Source: Streptococcus oralis (GTDB lineage: Bacteria > Bacillota > Bacilli > Lactobacillales > Streptococcaceae). Taken from it: a DNA stretch of 64,000 bases. Made by a program: the position numbers and the translations under genes. The number at the start of each line of letters is the position of its first letter. Position 1 is the stretch's first letter. The stretch lies in contig NZ_JAHZPJ010000008.1 in assembly GCF_019929345.1 (NCBI RefSeq), forward strand, positions 25,169-89,168, written 5' to 3'. This document shows, one piece after another, positions 39,407 through 48,490 of the stretch. The notes beneath the pieces were generated by a model. It was not told the DNA's origin. It ran no database searches and saw only the letters and a list, made by a program, of their open reading frames with translations.

Positions 39407-40015
39407 CTATAAATCAAAATTAAGCAATTGTTCCCGCCAGTATTCATACTGTTTTTGTCTCTGTTCTATCTCTTTAGGAAGACCCTCAGAAAGAGAGTTG
39501 GTTAGGGTGTTAAAATTATCAAGTATAGAGACGATTTGAGATTGAGTTGATAAAGGAGGCAATAATATTTGAATTTTTGCAAGATTTTTAGGATACAGTT
39601 CAATTACTTTCGTTCCTAGAACTCTTTTTTCCTTCTGAATTTGGAAAAAACTAGTCCTAAAAAGATAAGCTAAAAATTTAGCATTTTGTTCGGTTCTGAT
39701 TATACATGAATGTCCTCCAATACAAACTTCATCTTTTCCTAACCAAACCAAAGACTTACCAACATCTTCAACATTCTCGGATGTCGTTGCAACAATCAAA
39801 TCACCAGTTTTAGCTTTTTGAAGTTTTTTCGATAATTCTAAATTAATAAACGACTTCGTTATATCAGTTTCAATTCCATAGTATGTATATATCTGTCCGT
39901 AATGGATACAAGGAACGCCTGCGTCTTGAAAATCTTTTTTCTGAAGCCCATTCCCCCGAATAATGTCTCCTATAGCTCCCAATTCCACCCGAATTGGACC
40001 AAAAACCCAGTTCAA
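39407..40015 (-). CDS. hsdS': HsdS fragment or half-subunit with one recognition domain
   Basis: About 202 residues from a TTG at 40015: one target-recognition domain (VFGPIRVELGAIGDIIRGNG on) and one conserved helix region (LPKEIEQRQKQYEYWREQLL). The frame is open upstream through TVQYRQDLIRLL, the usual joining stretch of streptococcal HsdS, and overlaps the end of the preceding hsdS in another frame. So it is either a separate half-subunit or the third domain of an HsdS separated by a 5-bp repeat loss. No strong ribosome site is seen. Confidence 0.8.
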   Translation of the reverse strand: MNWVFGPIRVELGAIGDIIRGNGLQKKDFQDAGVPCIHYGQIYTYYGIETDITKSFINLELSKKLQKAKTGDLIVATTSENVEDVGKSLVWLGKDEVCIGGHSCIIRTEQNAKFLAYLFRTSFFQIQKEKRVLGTKVIELYPKNLAKIQILLPPLSTQSQIVSILDNFNTLTNSLSEGLPKEIEQRQKQYEYWREQLLNFDL

Positions 40016-40019
40016 GAGC

Positions 40020-41243
40020 CTAATGAGGTCTTGTCTGTACTGTACTGTCAGTGTACACGCCTTCGGCGGTGAATGTCAAGAGTTTTTCTCTAAAAAATTC
40101 GTACTGTTTTTGGCGCAGTTCAATCTCCTTGGGCAGTCCGATGTTCAAGTCATGACAAACCGTATCAAAGTCGTCTAGAACTTGAACAATACGAGACTGG
40201 ATTTCGAGAGATGGAACTGGGATTTTGATTTTATCAAGAATAGCTTGAGTTAAACTAGGTCTTGTTGGATTAGTTGCCATTTCCTCTAAATTAACAGTCG
40301 TTAAATAATAATAAAAATACTTTGGAATAATCTTATTTTCATCAATTTCTGTATAGTAGATTGTATCAACATTCCAAAAAGCTTTTTCTAAATAGAATAA
40401 ATTAGAAATAGAACCTTTCCTAGGAATCAAAACAGTTGGTTTGTCATAAGAATAATCTGCAACAAACGCTCCCATTTCTCCACCACTGCCATATACTGGT
40501 ATTTCTCCATTTGGAAGAGTTTTCCAATCTTTTCCATTCTTCAGTGTAGCAACATCTTTAAGTACTTCCCACTCAACCTGATATACCTTATCCTCAAAGG
40601 ATAAGAGTTTATCTCGATAATAAGAATATTGCTTTTTACGTGAGGTCAATTCTGAGGTCAATTCTGAGGTCAATTCTGTAACATAATCGGTAAATTTGTC
40701 AAGTATTTGCACAATTTTTTCTTGAATTTCTTGAGGAGGGATTGGAATTCTAATTTTTTTCAAATTTGTCTTATTATACTTGGTCTGTCCAGTATTAGAA
40801 GTTATTTTCGCCAACTCATTCTGAAATTGTCCAGATTGAAAAAGATGAAATAGGTAGCGATTATTTTCTTTAGAACTTCTAACCAACAAAGCATTTGGTC
40901 CTAAAACATTATTTTCGTATGGTAAATTTTCAGGTTCTATGTAATAAATCTCTCCACAATTACCAACATTAGGCATAACTAAACTTTCTTGATCTAGATT
41001 TACTCTATATAAATAGTTAAAGGCATGTTCATCAACATAAACAAAATTATTTCCTTTAAATCCACTTTTTAAATCTGTTGTTCTGACAAGTTGAGCAAAA
41101 GAAGCTTCTTGAATATACTTGACGTTTTTTGCGTTTGAAGCAAACGAGCCTGCTGCCGTAAAATCTGTTACTATATCACACACTTCCCCCAACTCTTTCC
41201 ACTCAACGGGACAGTTTTGGATTTCTTCTAGGATGTTCATCAC
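40020..41243 (-). CDS. hsdS: Type I restriction specificity subunit HsdS
   Basis: 407 residues with two target-recognition domains (about 10-165 and 215-365), each followed by a conserved coiled-coil region (RKKQYSYYRDKLLSF; LPKEIELRQKQYEFFREKLL). The centre carries three tandem ELTS units (about 189-200). The end, TDSTVQTRPH, departs from the usual TDSTVQYRQDLIRLL because of a frame change. It starts 3 nt inside the end of the rhuM gene. Confidence 0.92.
   Translation of the reverse strand: MMNILEEIQNCPVEWKELGEVCDIVTDFTAAGSFASNAKNVKYIQEASFAQLVRTTDLKSGFKGNNFVYVDEHAFNYLYRVNLDQESLVMPNVGNCGEIYYIEPENLPYENNVLGPNALLVRSSKENNRYLFHLFQSGQFQNELAKITSNTGQTKYNKTNLKKIRIPIPPQEIQEKIVQILDKFTDYVTELTSELTSELTSRKKQYSYYRDKLLSFEDKVYQVEWEVLKDVATLKNGKDWKTLPNGEIPVYGSGGEMGAFVADYSYDKPTVLIPRKGSISNLFYLEKAFWNVDTIYYTEIDENKIIPKYFYYYLTTVNLEEMATNPTRPSLTQAILDKIKIPVPSLEIQSRIVQVLDDFDTVCHDLNIGLPKEIELRQKQYEFFREKLLTFTAEGVYTDSTVQTRPH
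40042..40055. repeat. AGTAC pentanucleotide repeat at the hsdS frame junction
   Basis: On the minus strand the end of the hsdS frame reads GACAGTACAGTACAGACAAG, with two AGTAC units. Three units would keep hsdS in frame with hsdS' (giving DSTVQYRQDLIRLL). The positions are approximate to a few bases. Confidence 0.7.
40642..40677. repeat. Three 12-bp tandem repeats in the centre of hsdS
   Basis: GAGGTCAATTCT occurs three times at 40642, 40654 and 40666, perfectly. On the coding strand each unit adds four residues (ELTS) between the first recognition domain and its coiled coil. Confidence 0.95.
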
Positions 41244-42244
41244 TTACCTCCTTCCTTGGCTAGATTTTCAATGCTTTTGATTTCCTTGAGGTAATCTTTT
41301 TCAACTTGACTAAGGGTATTGGCTTGGTAGCTCTTATATTCCTTATCTACCTTCTGCATCATCTGTTCACGAGAGATAGAACCACTGTTAGCTAGCAAGT
41401 CTTCCCCAGTAGCCTGAAGGATACGATCTACGTGAGCCACCCAGTCAGCCATGGTCATGACTTCTTCTCGCTCTGCCTGTCTTTCAGCAAAGTCTAGATA
41501 TCCTGATACAAGCTGATTGAGCCCACGGAGTTCCTTTTCTGTCAGATAGTTCTTGGCAACTTTTGCTTCAGATAGAGTAGGAAAGTCTCCCTTAAAAGTG
41601 GTTAAGCCCATAAATTCCTTTTCACTATCGACACGATGATAGATGACTTCACTCGCAGTATTGTGGTGAATGGCATAATGCATCTTGTTTTGCACCGTCG
41701 CAAAGAATTTCTTTGCCTCTGGTGAGTTTGCATTGTAATCACTTGATGTCGCGAAAAGATCTAAGACCTGACGGTAAAAGACTTTTTCACTTGAGCGAAT
41801 GTCTCGGATTCTTTCCAGGAGTTCTTTAAAGTAAGAGCCTCCACTCAAGTTTTTCAAGCGCTCATCATCCATGGCAAAGCCCTTGATCAGATACTCTTTC
41901 AAGACTGTCGAAGCATAGTGTCTGAACTGGATTCCACGAGGGGAGCGTACACGATAACCAATTGCCAAAATCATGTCGAGATTATAGTAGGCAACTTTTT
42001 TTGACTGAGTTTTACCTGCTATTGCACCGTGACGAGTGGTTGTCAACTGATAGTTGACAACCACTGTTTCATCCAATTCACCATCTTCAAAAATCGCCTT
42101 GATATGTTTACTAATATTTTGCTTGGAAGTTTGAAAGAGCTCAGCAAGTTCTTGTTGGGTCAGCCAAACTGTTCCATTATCCAAGTGTAGCTCAATAGCG
42201 GACTCTCCGTCATCTGTTCTATAGAGAATCACATCATTTGCCAT
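41240..42244 (-). CDS. rhuM: RhuM-family protein in the restriction operon
   Basis: 334 residues. It begins with a winged-helix-like region ([23 protein letters not shown]) followed by [23 protein letters not shown], the RhuM core, and MDDERLKN, then a helical half with [21 protein letters not shown], which has Fic/Doc-like flavour. RhuM was named from a Salmonella pathogenicity island; its task is not known. It overlaps hsdM by 11 nt and hsdS by 4 nt, so all are translated together; such accessory genes are common in type I systems. Confidence 0.85.
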   Translation of the reverse strand: MANDVILYRTDDGESAIELHLDNGTVWLTQQELAELFQTSKQNISKHIKAIFEDGELDETVVVNYQLTTTRHGAIAGKTQSKKVAYYNLDMILAIGYRVRSPRGIQFRHYASTVLKEYLIKGFAMDDERLKNLSGGSYFKELLERIRDIRSSEKVFYRQVLDLFATSSDYNANSPEAKKFFATVQNKMHYAIHHNTASEVIYHRVDSEKEFMGLTTFKGDFPTLSEAKVAKNYLTEKELRGLNQLVSGYLDFAERQAEREEVMTMADWVAHVDRILQATGEDLLANSGSISREQMMQKVDKEYKSYQANTLSQVEKDYLKEIKSIENLAKEGGK

Positions 42245-43793
42245 GGCTAAGCTCCTCTACAATCTTATCTATCTCTGCACGCAAGTGGTCAATCTTAGCA
42301 ACAGTCTCAGTGATTTCTTTATTGAGCACATCAATATCAATCTTCTCACGTGTATCTTCTTTTTCTACATAAGTGGACACCGAAAGATTATAATCTGCTT
42401 CTGCTACTTTTTCTTGTGCCACCATACAAGAAAAGTAATCTTCATTTTCTTTCTTTTCAACACTGGCTAAGATTTTTTCGATATTCTCTTCTGTTAAGAC
42501 ATTATTATTGGTTTCTTTCTTGAACTGCTTACTCGCATCAATAAAGTGGATATCCGTTGTCGGCTTATTCTTTGCTAAAATCAGAATACAGGTCGCAATG
42601 GAGGTCCCAAAAAAGAGATTATCTGGTAGCTGAATAACCGCTTCAACAAAGTTATTGTCTACTAGATATTGACGGATCTTTTGCTCAGCACCTCCCCGAT
42701 AGAAAATACCTGGGAAAGTTACGATTGCAGCTCGTCCCTTATTCGACAAATATGACAAGCTATGCATAATAAAAGCAAAATCAGCCTTAGATTTAGGCGC
42801 CAATACACCCGCAGGTGCAAAGCGGTCATCGTTGATGAGCGTCGGATCATCACTTCCTATCCATTTGATAGAGTAGGGTGGATTTGACACAATAGCATCA
42901 AAAGGCTTATCGTTTACATGCTTAGGATCAAGTAAGGTATTGCCACGCTCAATGCTAAACTTATCATAATTGATATTGTGTAAAAACATATTCATCCGAG
43001 CTAGGTTATAGGTGGTCATATTAATTTCCTGACCATAAAATCCATCTTCAATTATGTGCTCATTAAACTGCTTTTTAGCTTGCAGAAGCAACGAACCCGA
43101 ACCACAGGCAGGATCGTAAATTTTATTGATTTTATTTTTTTCATTCTTACCCAGCATAACAATTCGCGCCAAAAGTCTCGATACACTTTGCGGTGTAAAA
43201 AATTCTCCACCAGATTTCCCAGCGTTAGAAGCATAATTAGAGATTAGATACTCATAAGCATCCCCAAAGAGATCAATATGGTTATCTTCAAAGTTTCCAA
43301 AATCAAGACTTGCGATTCCTTCAAGAATCAGAGCCAAGCGCTGATTCCTCTCCGGAACCGTACTACCTAACTTGTTACTTCTGGTATCTACATCATCAAA
43401 AAGACCCTTAATGTCATGTTCACTCGCATAACCAATCGCACTAGACTCAATATCATCAAAGATATCTTTTAAATCTGTATTTAAGTGCTCATTTTGACGA
43501 GCAGTTTTGACAACATTGGAAAACAACTGCGAAGGCATAATAAAATAACCCTTGGTTTTAATGGCATCATCTCGAACTTCAGGCGTAATTAAATCTTCAG
43601 AAACCTCTTCATAGTTAATTGATTCATCGCCACCTTCGATATAGGTTTTGAAATTTTCACTAATAAAGCGATAAAATAGAATTCCCAAAATATACTGCTT
43701 GAAGTCCCAACCATCTACTGCACCACGAACTTCATCAGCAATTTTCCATATCTTTCTATGTAGCTCTTGCCTTTGTACCTGTTCTGACATCAT
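42234..43793 (-). CDS. hsdM: Type I restriction-modification methyltransferase HsdM
   Basis: 519 residues. SAM-binding motif I in [12 protein letters not shown] (about 228-238) and catalytic motif [10 protein letters not shown] (about 305) define an adenine-N6 methyltransferase; the N-terminal helical domain ([16 protein letters not shown]) is typical of HsdM. Two ATGs are adjacent (MMSEQ or MSEQ). First gene of hsdM-rhuM-hsdS-hsdS'-prrC-hsdR, the order of the E. coli prr locus with rhuM added. Confidence 0.95.
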   Translation of the reverse strand: MMSEQVQRQELHRKIWKIADEVRGAVDGWDFKQYILGILFYRFISENFKTYIEGGDESINYEEVSEDLITPEVRDDAIKTKGYFIMPSQLFSNVVKTARQNEHLNTDLKDIFDDIESSAIGYASEHDIKGLFDDVDTRSNKLGSTVPERNQRLALILEGIASLDFGNFEDNHIDLFGDAYEYLISNYASNAGKSGGEFFTPQSVSRLLARIVMLGKNEKNKINKIYDPACGSGSLLLQAKKQFNEHIIEDGFYGQEINMTTYNLARMNMFLHNINYDKFSIERGNTLLDPKHVNDKPFDAIVSNPPYSIKWIGSDDPTLINDDRFAPAGVLAPKSKADFAFIMHSLSYLSNKGRAAIVTFPGIFYRGGAEQKIRQYLVDNNFVEAVIQLPDNLFFGTSIATCILILAKNKPTTDIHFIDASKQFKKETNNNVLTEENIEKILASVEKKENEDYFSCMVAQEKVAEADYNLSVSTYVEKEDTREKIDIDVLNKEITETVAKIDHLRAEIDKIVEELSHGK

Positions 43794-43821
43794 ATTTCCT
43801 CATTAACTTTTTATTCTTCTT

Positions 43822-43830
43822 ATTATATCA
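43822..43830 (-). promoter_or_regulatory. Extended -10 promoter of the restriction operon
   Basis: TGA-TATAAT on the minus strand (TATAAT at 43822-43827), about 30 nt before hsdM. Confidence 0.6.
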
Positions 43831-43988
43831 TTTTTCTCATTATTTAATTCCGTTAGAGTAAATTTATCAAGAGTTTTTATCAAGCTAACTATCATCTTAT
43901 TGATTACCAATCAAAAATCTACTTAGGCCTCAACAATAAAATTGAAACGACTAATCATTAGGTAAACTATCTTAAATCGATTTACAAG

Positions 43989-44130
43989 CATAAAAAAGAA
44001 CATCCCGAAGGATGTTCCATGTAAATATAGCAACTCTCTCGAATTAACGCTTACTAAATTGTGATGCCTTACGAACTTTCTTAAGACCTGACTTTGGGAG
44101 ACTTCTTCGCCTTCAACCAAGGACTAAATA
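43989..44130 (-). pseudogene. 3' remnant of a lysine-rich coding sequence with its terminator
   Basis: On the minus strand a frame reads LPKSGLKKVRKASQFSKR and stops at 44044-44046, followed by a hairpin GAACATCC-CGAA-GGATGTTC (about 43998-44017) with a T run. One base change of frame upstream gives LKAKKSPK. It looks like the tail of a basic RNA-binding protein gene; the rest is missing. Parent family not identified. Confidence 0.35.
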
Positions 44131-44204
44131 AAATGGGCGACTGAACAATTTAGCCTTTGAAAGCTACGATTATAAAACCACTCGCAACATATGAATCTAC
44201 GATA

Positions 44205-44242
44205 CAAAAAGGATAACATTGCTCTTAGCAATGCTATCCTTT
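44205..44242 (-). terminator. Terminator of the carbohydrate-binding lipoprotein gene
   Basis: AAGGATA and ACATTGCT pair with AGCAATGC and TATCCTT around CTT, followed by T residues; on the minus strand AAAAAGGATAGCATTGC precedes the hairpin. Confidence 0.75.
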
Positions 44243-44247
44243 TTTGT

Positions 44248-45483
44248 TTATCCTTGTCCGCCAGGGGCTGGACCGCCGCCTTGAGGACCTCCATTTGATC
44301 CACCGCCTCCAGGCATAGAGTTGACGATTTCCGTTTGTTTTTCACCGTTGAGATAGATATCTCCACCTGTGTAGGTCGCTGTTCCATCAAAGTCAAAACC
44401 TGTTTGACCAGTCATTTTAATGGTTCCGCCTGTGACTGTGATATTGCCGTTTGAGTCGATTGGATCTGTGTCTCCTTGGCCGACTTCTACTGTCAGGTTC
44501 CCACCGTTCATGGTGAAGAAGATTTCACTCTGTTGAGCGTTTTTATTAGCTGCGTTGACTCCATCATCTGTCGAATAGATGCTAATGTCCCCACCGTTGA
44601 TAGTGATGGATTTCCCTTCAAGTCCTTCTGTCGAATTCTTGACGGTATAGGTACCGCTATCAATCACTAGGTTACCAGAAGCGTGAATTCCATCATCTCC
44701 TGCTATGACTGTTATGGTATTGTTAGCCAAATACATATTGCCGACAGTCATATCGTCATCATTATCTACCTTGACACCATCTTCCTTGGCATCGATAGTC
44801 ATGGTCGTACCAGTGATGTTGAGTTCATCATTAACATTAAAGGCATCGCCAACTGCTGTGATGTTATAGGTTCCACCCGTGATGTGGAGGGTGTCGTTGG
44901 CCTTGATACCATTGTTCTTCTTGCCATCTACATTGAGAGTTCCTTTCCCGTTGATGGTCAAATCCACCTTAGAAAAGAGAGCTGCGTCTGCTTTTTCGTC
45001 ACTGTTAGAGCTTGAGTCAGAGAGACTGTTGGTGGTTCCCTCTGCTAGAGTCAAGTAGACATGGCCAGCTGATGTCGCAGATATCGCTGCATTGGTATTG
45101 GTCATGGTCGCACCTTTTAGGACTAGATGAACATCTGCCGACTTATCTGCCTCGACCTTGATCTGCACTCCGTCAGACTGACCTGAAATCACATAGGTTC
45201 CAGATTTTGTGATGGTCACTGTTGATTTAGAGACTGTCACCCCATCTCCAGAGACGTTTGCAGATGAGCCAGATAGCTCAATTTTAGAAGCTGTGCTTTC
45301 ATCATAAGAGGTATCATTGTCCTTCTCTGTAAAATAGGATGATTGGTTTGTCTTTGTTGCAGTTGTTGTTGCACTATTTGTCGTTGCATTGGTATTGGAT
45401 GAAGTTGTTGACTGGGAACATGCTGCCATCAACACCATTGCCGTTAAACTCGTTGCGAGCAGGGTCCATTTTTTTGATTTCAT
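44248..45483 (-). CDS. Lipoprotein with parallel beta-helix carbohydrate-binding domain
   Basis: 411 residues from the ATG at 45483 (MKSKKWTLLATSL); the longer frame is not supported. Signal with lipobox VLMAAC, then a Thr/Asn/Ser-rich linker, and a long run of short beta-strand repeats (TINGKGTLNVDGKKNNGIKA and many GI/GV-turns) ending in a Gly/Pro-rich tail (PGGGGSNGGPQGGGPAPGGQG). This is the DUF4353-type carbohydrate-binding domain family of Firmicutes. Ligand unknown; surface-attached. Confidence 0.8.
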   Translation of the reverse strand: MKSKKWTLLATSLTAMVLMAACSQSTTSSNTNATTNSATTTATKTNQSSYFTEKDNDTSYDESTASKIELSGSSANVSGDGVTVSKSTVTITKSGTYVISGQSDGVQIKVEADKSADVHLVLKGATMTNTNAAISATSAGHVYLTLAEGTTNSLSDSSSNSDEKADAALFSKVDLTINGKGTLNVDGKKNNGIKANDTLHITGGTYNITAVGDAFNVNDELNITGTTMTIDAKEDGVKVDNDDDMTVGNMYLANNTITVIAGDDGIHASGNLVIDSGTYTVKNSTEGLEGKSITINGGDISIYSTDDGVNAANKNAQQSEIFFTMNGGNLTVEVGQGDTDPIDSNGNITVTGGTIKMTGQTGFDFDGTATYTGGDIYLNGEKQTEIVNSMPGGGGSNGGPQGGGPAPGGQG

Positions 45484-45742
45484 ACCTTTTTCCTCTCCTT
45501 CGTATGATATAGCTAGACAGTCTACAGAAGATTCCTGAAACAAAACTAAAACTTTTCTGAAAGTTTCCTTAAATTTAGTTTGGATTAGATTTCGCCTAGT
45601 AATTTTTTAGAAAGGACTGCTAGAAACAATTTTTGAACGCTAAAATACCTTTAATAGATTTTTTAAACCAAGATTCCCCAGTGCGATGTTTCCTTGACTA
45701 AAAAAGCCAAAAAGAAGAAAAATTTATAAGAATTAAGCTCGT

Positions 45743-45770
45743 AAAAAGAACAGCCTCGGCTGTTCTTTTT
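45743..45770 (-). terminator. Terminator of the acetyltransferase gene
   Basis: A perfect 13-bp stem, AAAAAGAACAGCC with GGCTGTTCTTTTT, and a 2-nt loop; it overlaps the stop codon. Confidence 0.85.
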
Positions 45771-46332
45771 AGTTTTCTTTTACTGGGATTTCCTTGATAA
45801 CACGCGCAGGATTGCCAGCTAGGACAACATTGTCGCCAAAGGACTTGGTAATCACGGCCCCTGCTCCTGCAACGACATTATTTCCCAGTGTCACTCCGGG
45901 AAGGACAATGACGCCACCTCCAGCCCAGAAATTATCTCCGATGGTGATGGGCTTGCCGTATTCGACCCCTGAATTGCGTTCATGCGGATCCAGTGGATGG
46001 AGTGGGGTTAAAAATTGACAGTTGGGGCCAAGCATAGCGTTGTCCCCGATGCGAATCGGACAAACATCCAGCATGGTCAAATTCCAATTAGAATAAAAAT
46101 TTTCCCCTAGATGGATATTGACTCCATAATCGACCACCAAGCGTGGATTGATATAAAGATTTTGCCCAGTTGAGCCAAACCAAGTCTTGATGATTTCGGA
46201 TCCCTTCAAGGGATCTTCTTCCTTATTAAAGGCAGCCTGTTTTTGGCGAGAAGCCTGCGCCAAGGCTCGTAATTCGGGGTCAAACGGATGATAGGGCTCT
46301 CCTGCTATCATTTTCTGGTATTCACTGGTCAT
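45769..46332 (-). CDS. Maltose/galactoside O-acetyltransferase-like protein
   Basis: 187 residues. The N-terminal Mac domain (MIAGEPYHPFDPEL RALAQ) and the left-handed beta-helix hexapeptides (for example IGDNAMLGPNCQF, IGDNFWAGGGVIVLPGVTLG) with the catalytic His in FLTPLHPLDPHER are seen. It transfers acetyl from acetyl-CoA to a sugar hydroxyl. Single-gene unit. Confidence 0.9.
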   Translation of the reverse strand: MTSEYQKMIAGEPYHPFDPELRALAQASRQKQAAFNKEEDPLKGSEIIKTWFGSTGQNLYINPRLVVDYGVNIHLGENFYSNWNLTMLDVCPIRIGDNAMLGPNCQFLTPLHPLDPHERNSGVEYGKPITIGDNFWAGGGVIVLPGVTLGNNVVAGAGAVITKSFGDNVVLAGNPARVIKEIPVKEN

Positions 46333-46447
46333 CTTAATACCTCACACTTACTTTGGACCCATCATATCAAAAAGCCTTTGAAAGGTCAAGAATGGCCTGC
46401 TTTCTAGACTCTCGAAATCGATTCCCTCCCAAGTCAAAACAACTTGC

Positions 46448-46476
46448 TTGACAAAAGCTTGACTTCATGATTTAAT
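46448..46476 (+). promoter_or_regulatory. Promoter of the rhodanese / CoA-disulfide reductase operon
   Basis: Perfect -35 TTGACA (46448-46453), a 17-nt spacer and -10 TTTAAT (46471-46476). It overlaps the palindrome at 46475. Confidence 0.75.
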
Positions 46477-46496
46477 ATACCCCCATAAGGGTATAT
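46475..46496. promoter_or_regulatory. CsoR/CstR-like palindromic operator
   Basis: ATATACCC-6-GGGTATAT, a perfect 8-bp inverted repeat overlapping the -10 and start point. C-rich half-sites in a TATACCC...GGGTATA frame are typical of CsoR/CstR repressors, which sense copper or persulfide. The operon it precedes is a sulfur/persulfide operon. No regulator gene of that family is in the window. Confidence 0.65.
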
Positions 46497-46508
46497 TTGG
46501 AGGTGCCT

Positions 46509-46814
46509 ATGTTTCACTTATTTACAAAAATTGACAGTATTTCTACCAGCGAGTTAGAAGCTAAACTCAGAGAACCAATTCAGCTACTAGATGTTCGGAC
46601 GCCTATGGAATTCCGTAGAGGTCATATCAAAAATGCAAAAAATGTTCCTTTAACGGAAATCGGTTCTTACACACCTGCAACAAAAGAAACACTTTATGTC
46701 ATTTGTCATTCTGGTGTACGAAGCAAACTAGCTGCGAAGAAGCTAAAGAAAAAAGGTTACGATGTCGTCAATGTTCGAGGCGGTATGAGCGCTTGGACAG
46801 GTAAGGTCATCTAA
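46509..46814 (+). CDS. Single-domain rhodanese
   Basis: 101 residues from the ATG at 46509 with GGAGG 5 nt upstream; a TTG four codons earlier is unlikely. Rhodanese fold with active-site loop CHSGVRS (Cys about 74) and the WTG end. It transfers sulfane sulfur. First of three co-oriented genes with rhodanese domains. Confidence 0.88.
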   Translation: MFHLFTKIDSISTSELEAKLREPIQLLDVRTPMEFRRGHIKNAKNVPLTEIGSYTPATKETLYVICHSGVRSKLAAKKLKKKGYDVVNVRGGMSAWTGKVI

Positions 46815-46834
46815 AAGCATAAAGGAGAAAGTCA

Positions 46835-48490
46835 ATGAAAGTTATCATTGTTGGAGGAGTTGCAGGTGGTATGTCAGCAGCAACCCGCCTCAGACGCCTC
46901 ATGGAAGACGCTGAGATCATTATTTTTGAGAAAGGTCCCTTTGTTTCCTTTGCAAACTGCGGACTTCCTTACTATGTTTCAGGAGAAATTGCAAACCGTG
47001 ATAGTTTATTGGTCCAAACTCCTGAAAGTCTCAAAGCACGCTTTAATCTGGATGTGCGACCATTTCACGAGGTCATCCAGATTTCGCCAGAAAAGCACAC
47101 TGTGACCGTACACCATGATGGACAGGAATTCACAGAAAGCTACGACAAGTTGATCCTCTCCCCAGGAGCTAAACCATTTGTTCCTACCATTGAAGGCTTG
47201 GCAGAAGCTAAGAATGCCTACACGCTCCGCAATGTTCCCGATCTCGATGAAATTATGGCGGCCTTGGACAATCATCCAAAAGAAGCTGTCGTTATCGGTG
47301 CAGGCTTTATCGGACTTGAAATGGCTGAAAACCTGGCGAAACGTGGATTGCAAGTTACCATCGTTGAGAAAGCACCCCATGTCTTGCCACCATTAGATCA
47401 AGAAATGGCAGCCTTTGTCCAAGCAGAATTGGTTAAAAACGGCGTTCGCGTTATCACTTCTCAGTCTGCGACTCGATTTGAAGACCAAGGAAAAATCATC
47501 GTTCTCGAAAACGGTCAAAAGATTGCTTCTGACCTCACCATCCTTTCTGTCGGTGTTGAACCTGAAAATGGATTGGCTCAGGCAGCTGGGATTGAACTGG
47601 GATTACGTGGCGGTATCTTGGTCGACGAACACTACGAAACCAATCAAAAAGATATTTTTGCAGTTGGGGACGCTATCGTTGTCAAGCAAGAGATTACGGG
47701 CCAAGATGCTCTCATCTCTCTCGCTTCTCCTGCCAATCGTCAGGGACGCCAAGTCGCGGACGTCATCGCAGAACTCGGTCGTACAAACAAGGGCAGTATC
47801 GGCACTGCAATCGTTCGTGCCTTTGATATGACAGCTGCTTCGACTGGTCTCAGCGAGCGTATCCTTAGCATGAATCAACTTCCTTACAAGGCGCTTCATG
47901 TCAGCGGTAAAGACCACGCTGGTTATTATCCAGGCGCTACTGATATGACCTTGAAGCTCCTCTTTGACCCAACCACTGGAAAAATCTACGGTGCCCAAGG
48001 AGTCGGGAAGAAAGGTGTTGACAAGCGAATCGATATCCTGGCAACTGCTATCAAGGGAAATCTCACCGTCTTTGACTTGCCAGAATTGGAATTCACCTAT
48101 GCGCCACCATTTGGCTCTGCCAAGGATCCCGTCAATATGCTGGGCTACGCAGCCTTGAACCTTATCGAAGGTCTCAGCGACAATATTCAATGGTACCAGC
48201 TCGAAGAGGAACTTGCCTCCGGCAAGAAATTCCTAGATGTACGGACAAGTGGCGAATTCCAGAGTGGTCGACTCAAAGTCGACACCATCCACATTCCCCT
48301 AAACGAACTACGGGAACGCTTGGACGAACTGGACAAGAACCAAGCCTACATCGTTAGCTGCCACAGTGGTTTGCGCAGCTATATCGCAGAGCGTATCCTC
48401 AAACAAGCAGGATTTACCGTCCAAAACCTTGACGGCGCTTATTCCCTATACAAAATGGCTAACCCAGAAGGAGTAGAATATGGTAACTAA
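46835..48490 (+). CDS. cdr: CoA-disulfide / persulfide reductase with C-terminal rhodanese domain
   Basis: 551 residues. FAD domain IVGGVAGGMSAATRLRRL (about 4-21), redox cysteine in FANCGLPYYVSGEI (Cys about 42), NAD(P)H domain VIGAGFIGLEMAENLA (about 153), dimerisation domain to about 445, then a rhodanese domain with loop CHSGLRS (about 521-527). This is the CoADR-RHD fusion that reduces CoA-disulfide, polysulfide or CoA-persulfide. Preceded by AAAGGAG; overlaps the next gene by 11 nt. Confidence 0.92.
   Translation: MKVIIVGGVAGGMSAATRLRRLMEDAEIIIFEKGPFVSFANCGLPYYVSGEIANRDSLLVQTPESLKARFNLDVRPFHEVIQISPEKHTVTVHHDGQEFTESYDKLILSPGAKPFVPTIEGLAEAKNAYTLRNVPDLDEIMAALDNHPKEAVVIGAGFIGLEMAENLAKRGLQVTIVEKAPHVLPPLDQEMAAFVQAELVKNGVRVITSQSATRFEDQGKIIVLENGQKIASDLTILSVGVEPENGLAQAAGIELGLRGGILVDEHYETNQKDIFAVGDAIVVKQEITGQDALISLASPANRQGRQVADVIAELGRTNKGSIGTAIVRAFDMTAASTGLSERILSMNQLPYKALHVSGKDHAGYYPGATDMTLKLLFDPTTGKIYGAQGVGKKGVDKRIDILATAIKGNLTVFDLPELEFTYAPPFGSAKDPVNMLGYAALNLIEGLSDNIQWYQLEEELASGKKFLDVRTSGEFQSGRLKVDTIHIPLNELRERLDELDKNQAYIVSCHSGLRSYIAERILKQAGFTVQNLDGAYSLYKMANPEGVEYGN

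Noticed and set aside
47603..48190. 195-codon minus-strand frame inside the CoA-disulfide reductase gene
   Set aside because: Antisense shadow of a conserved enzyme.
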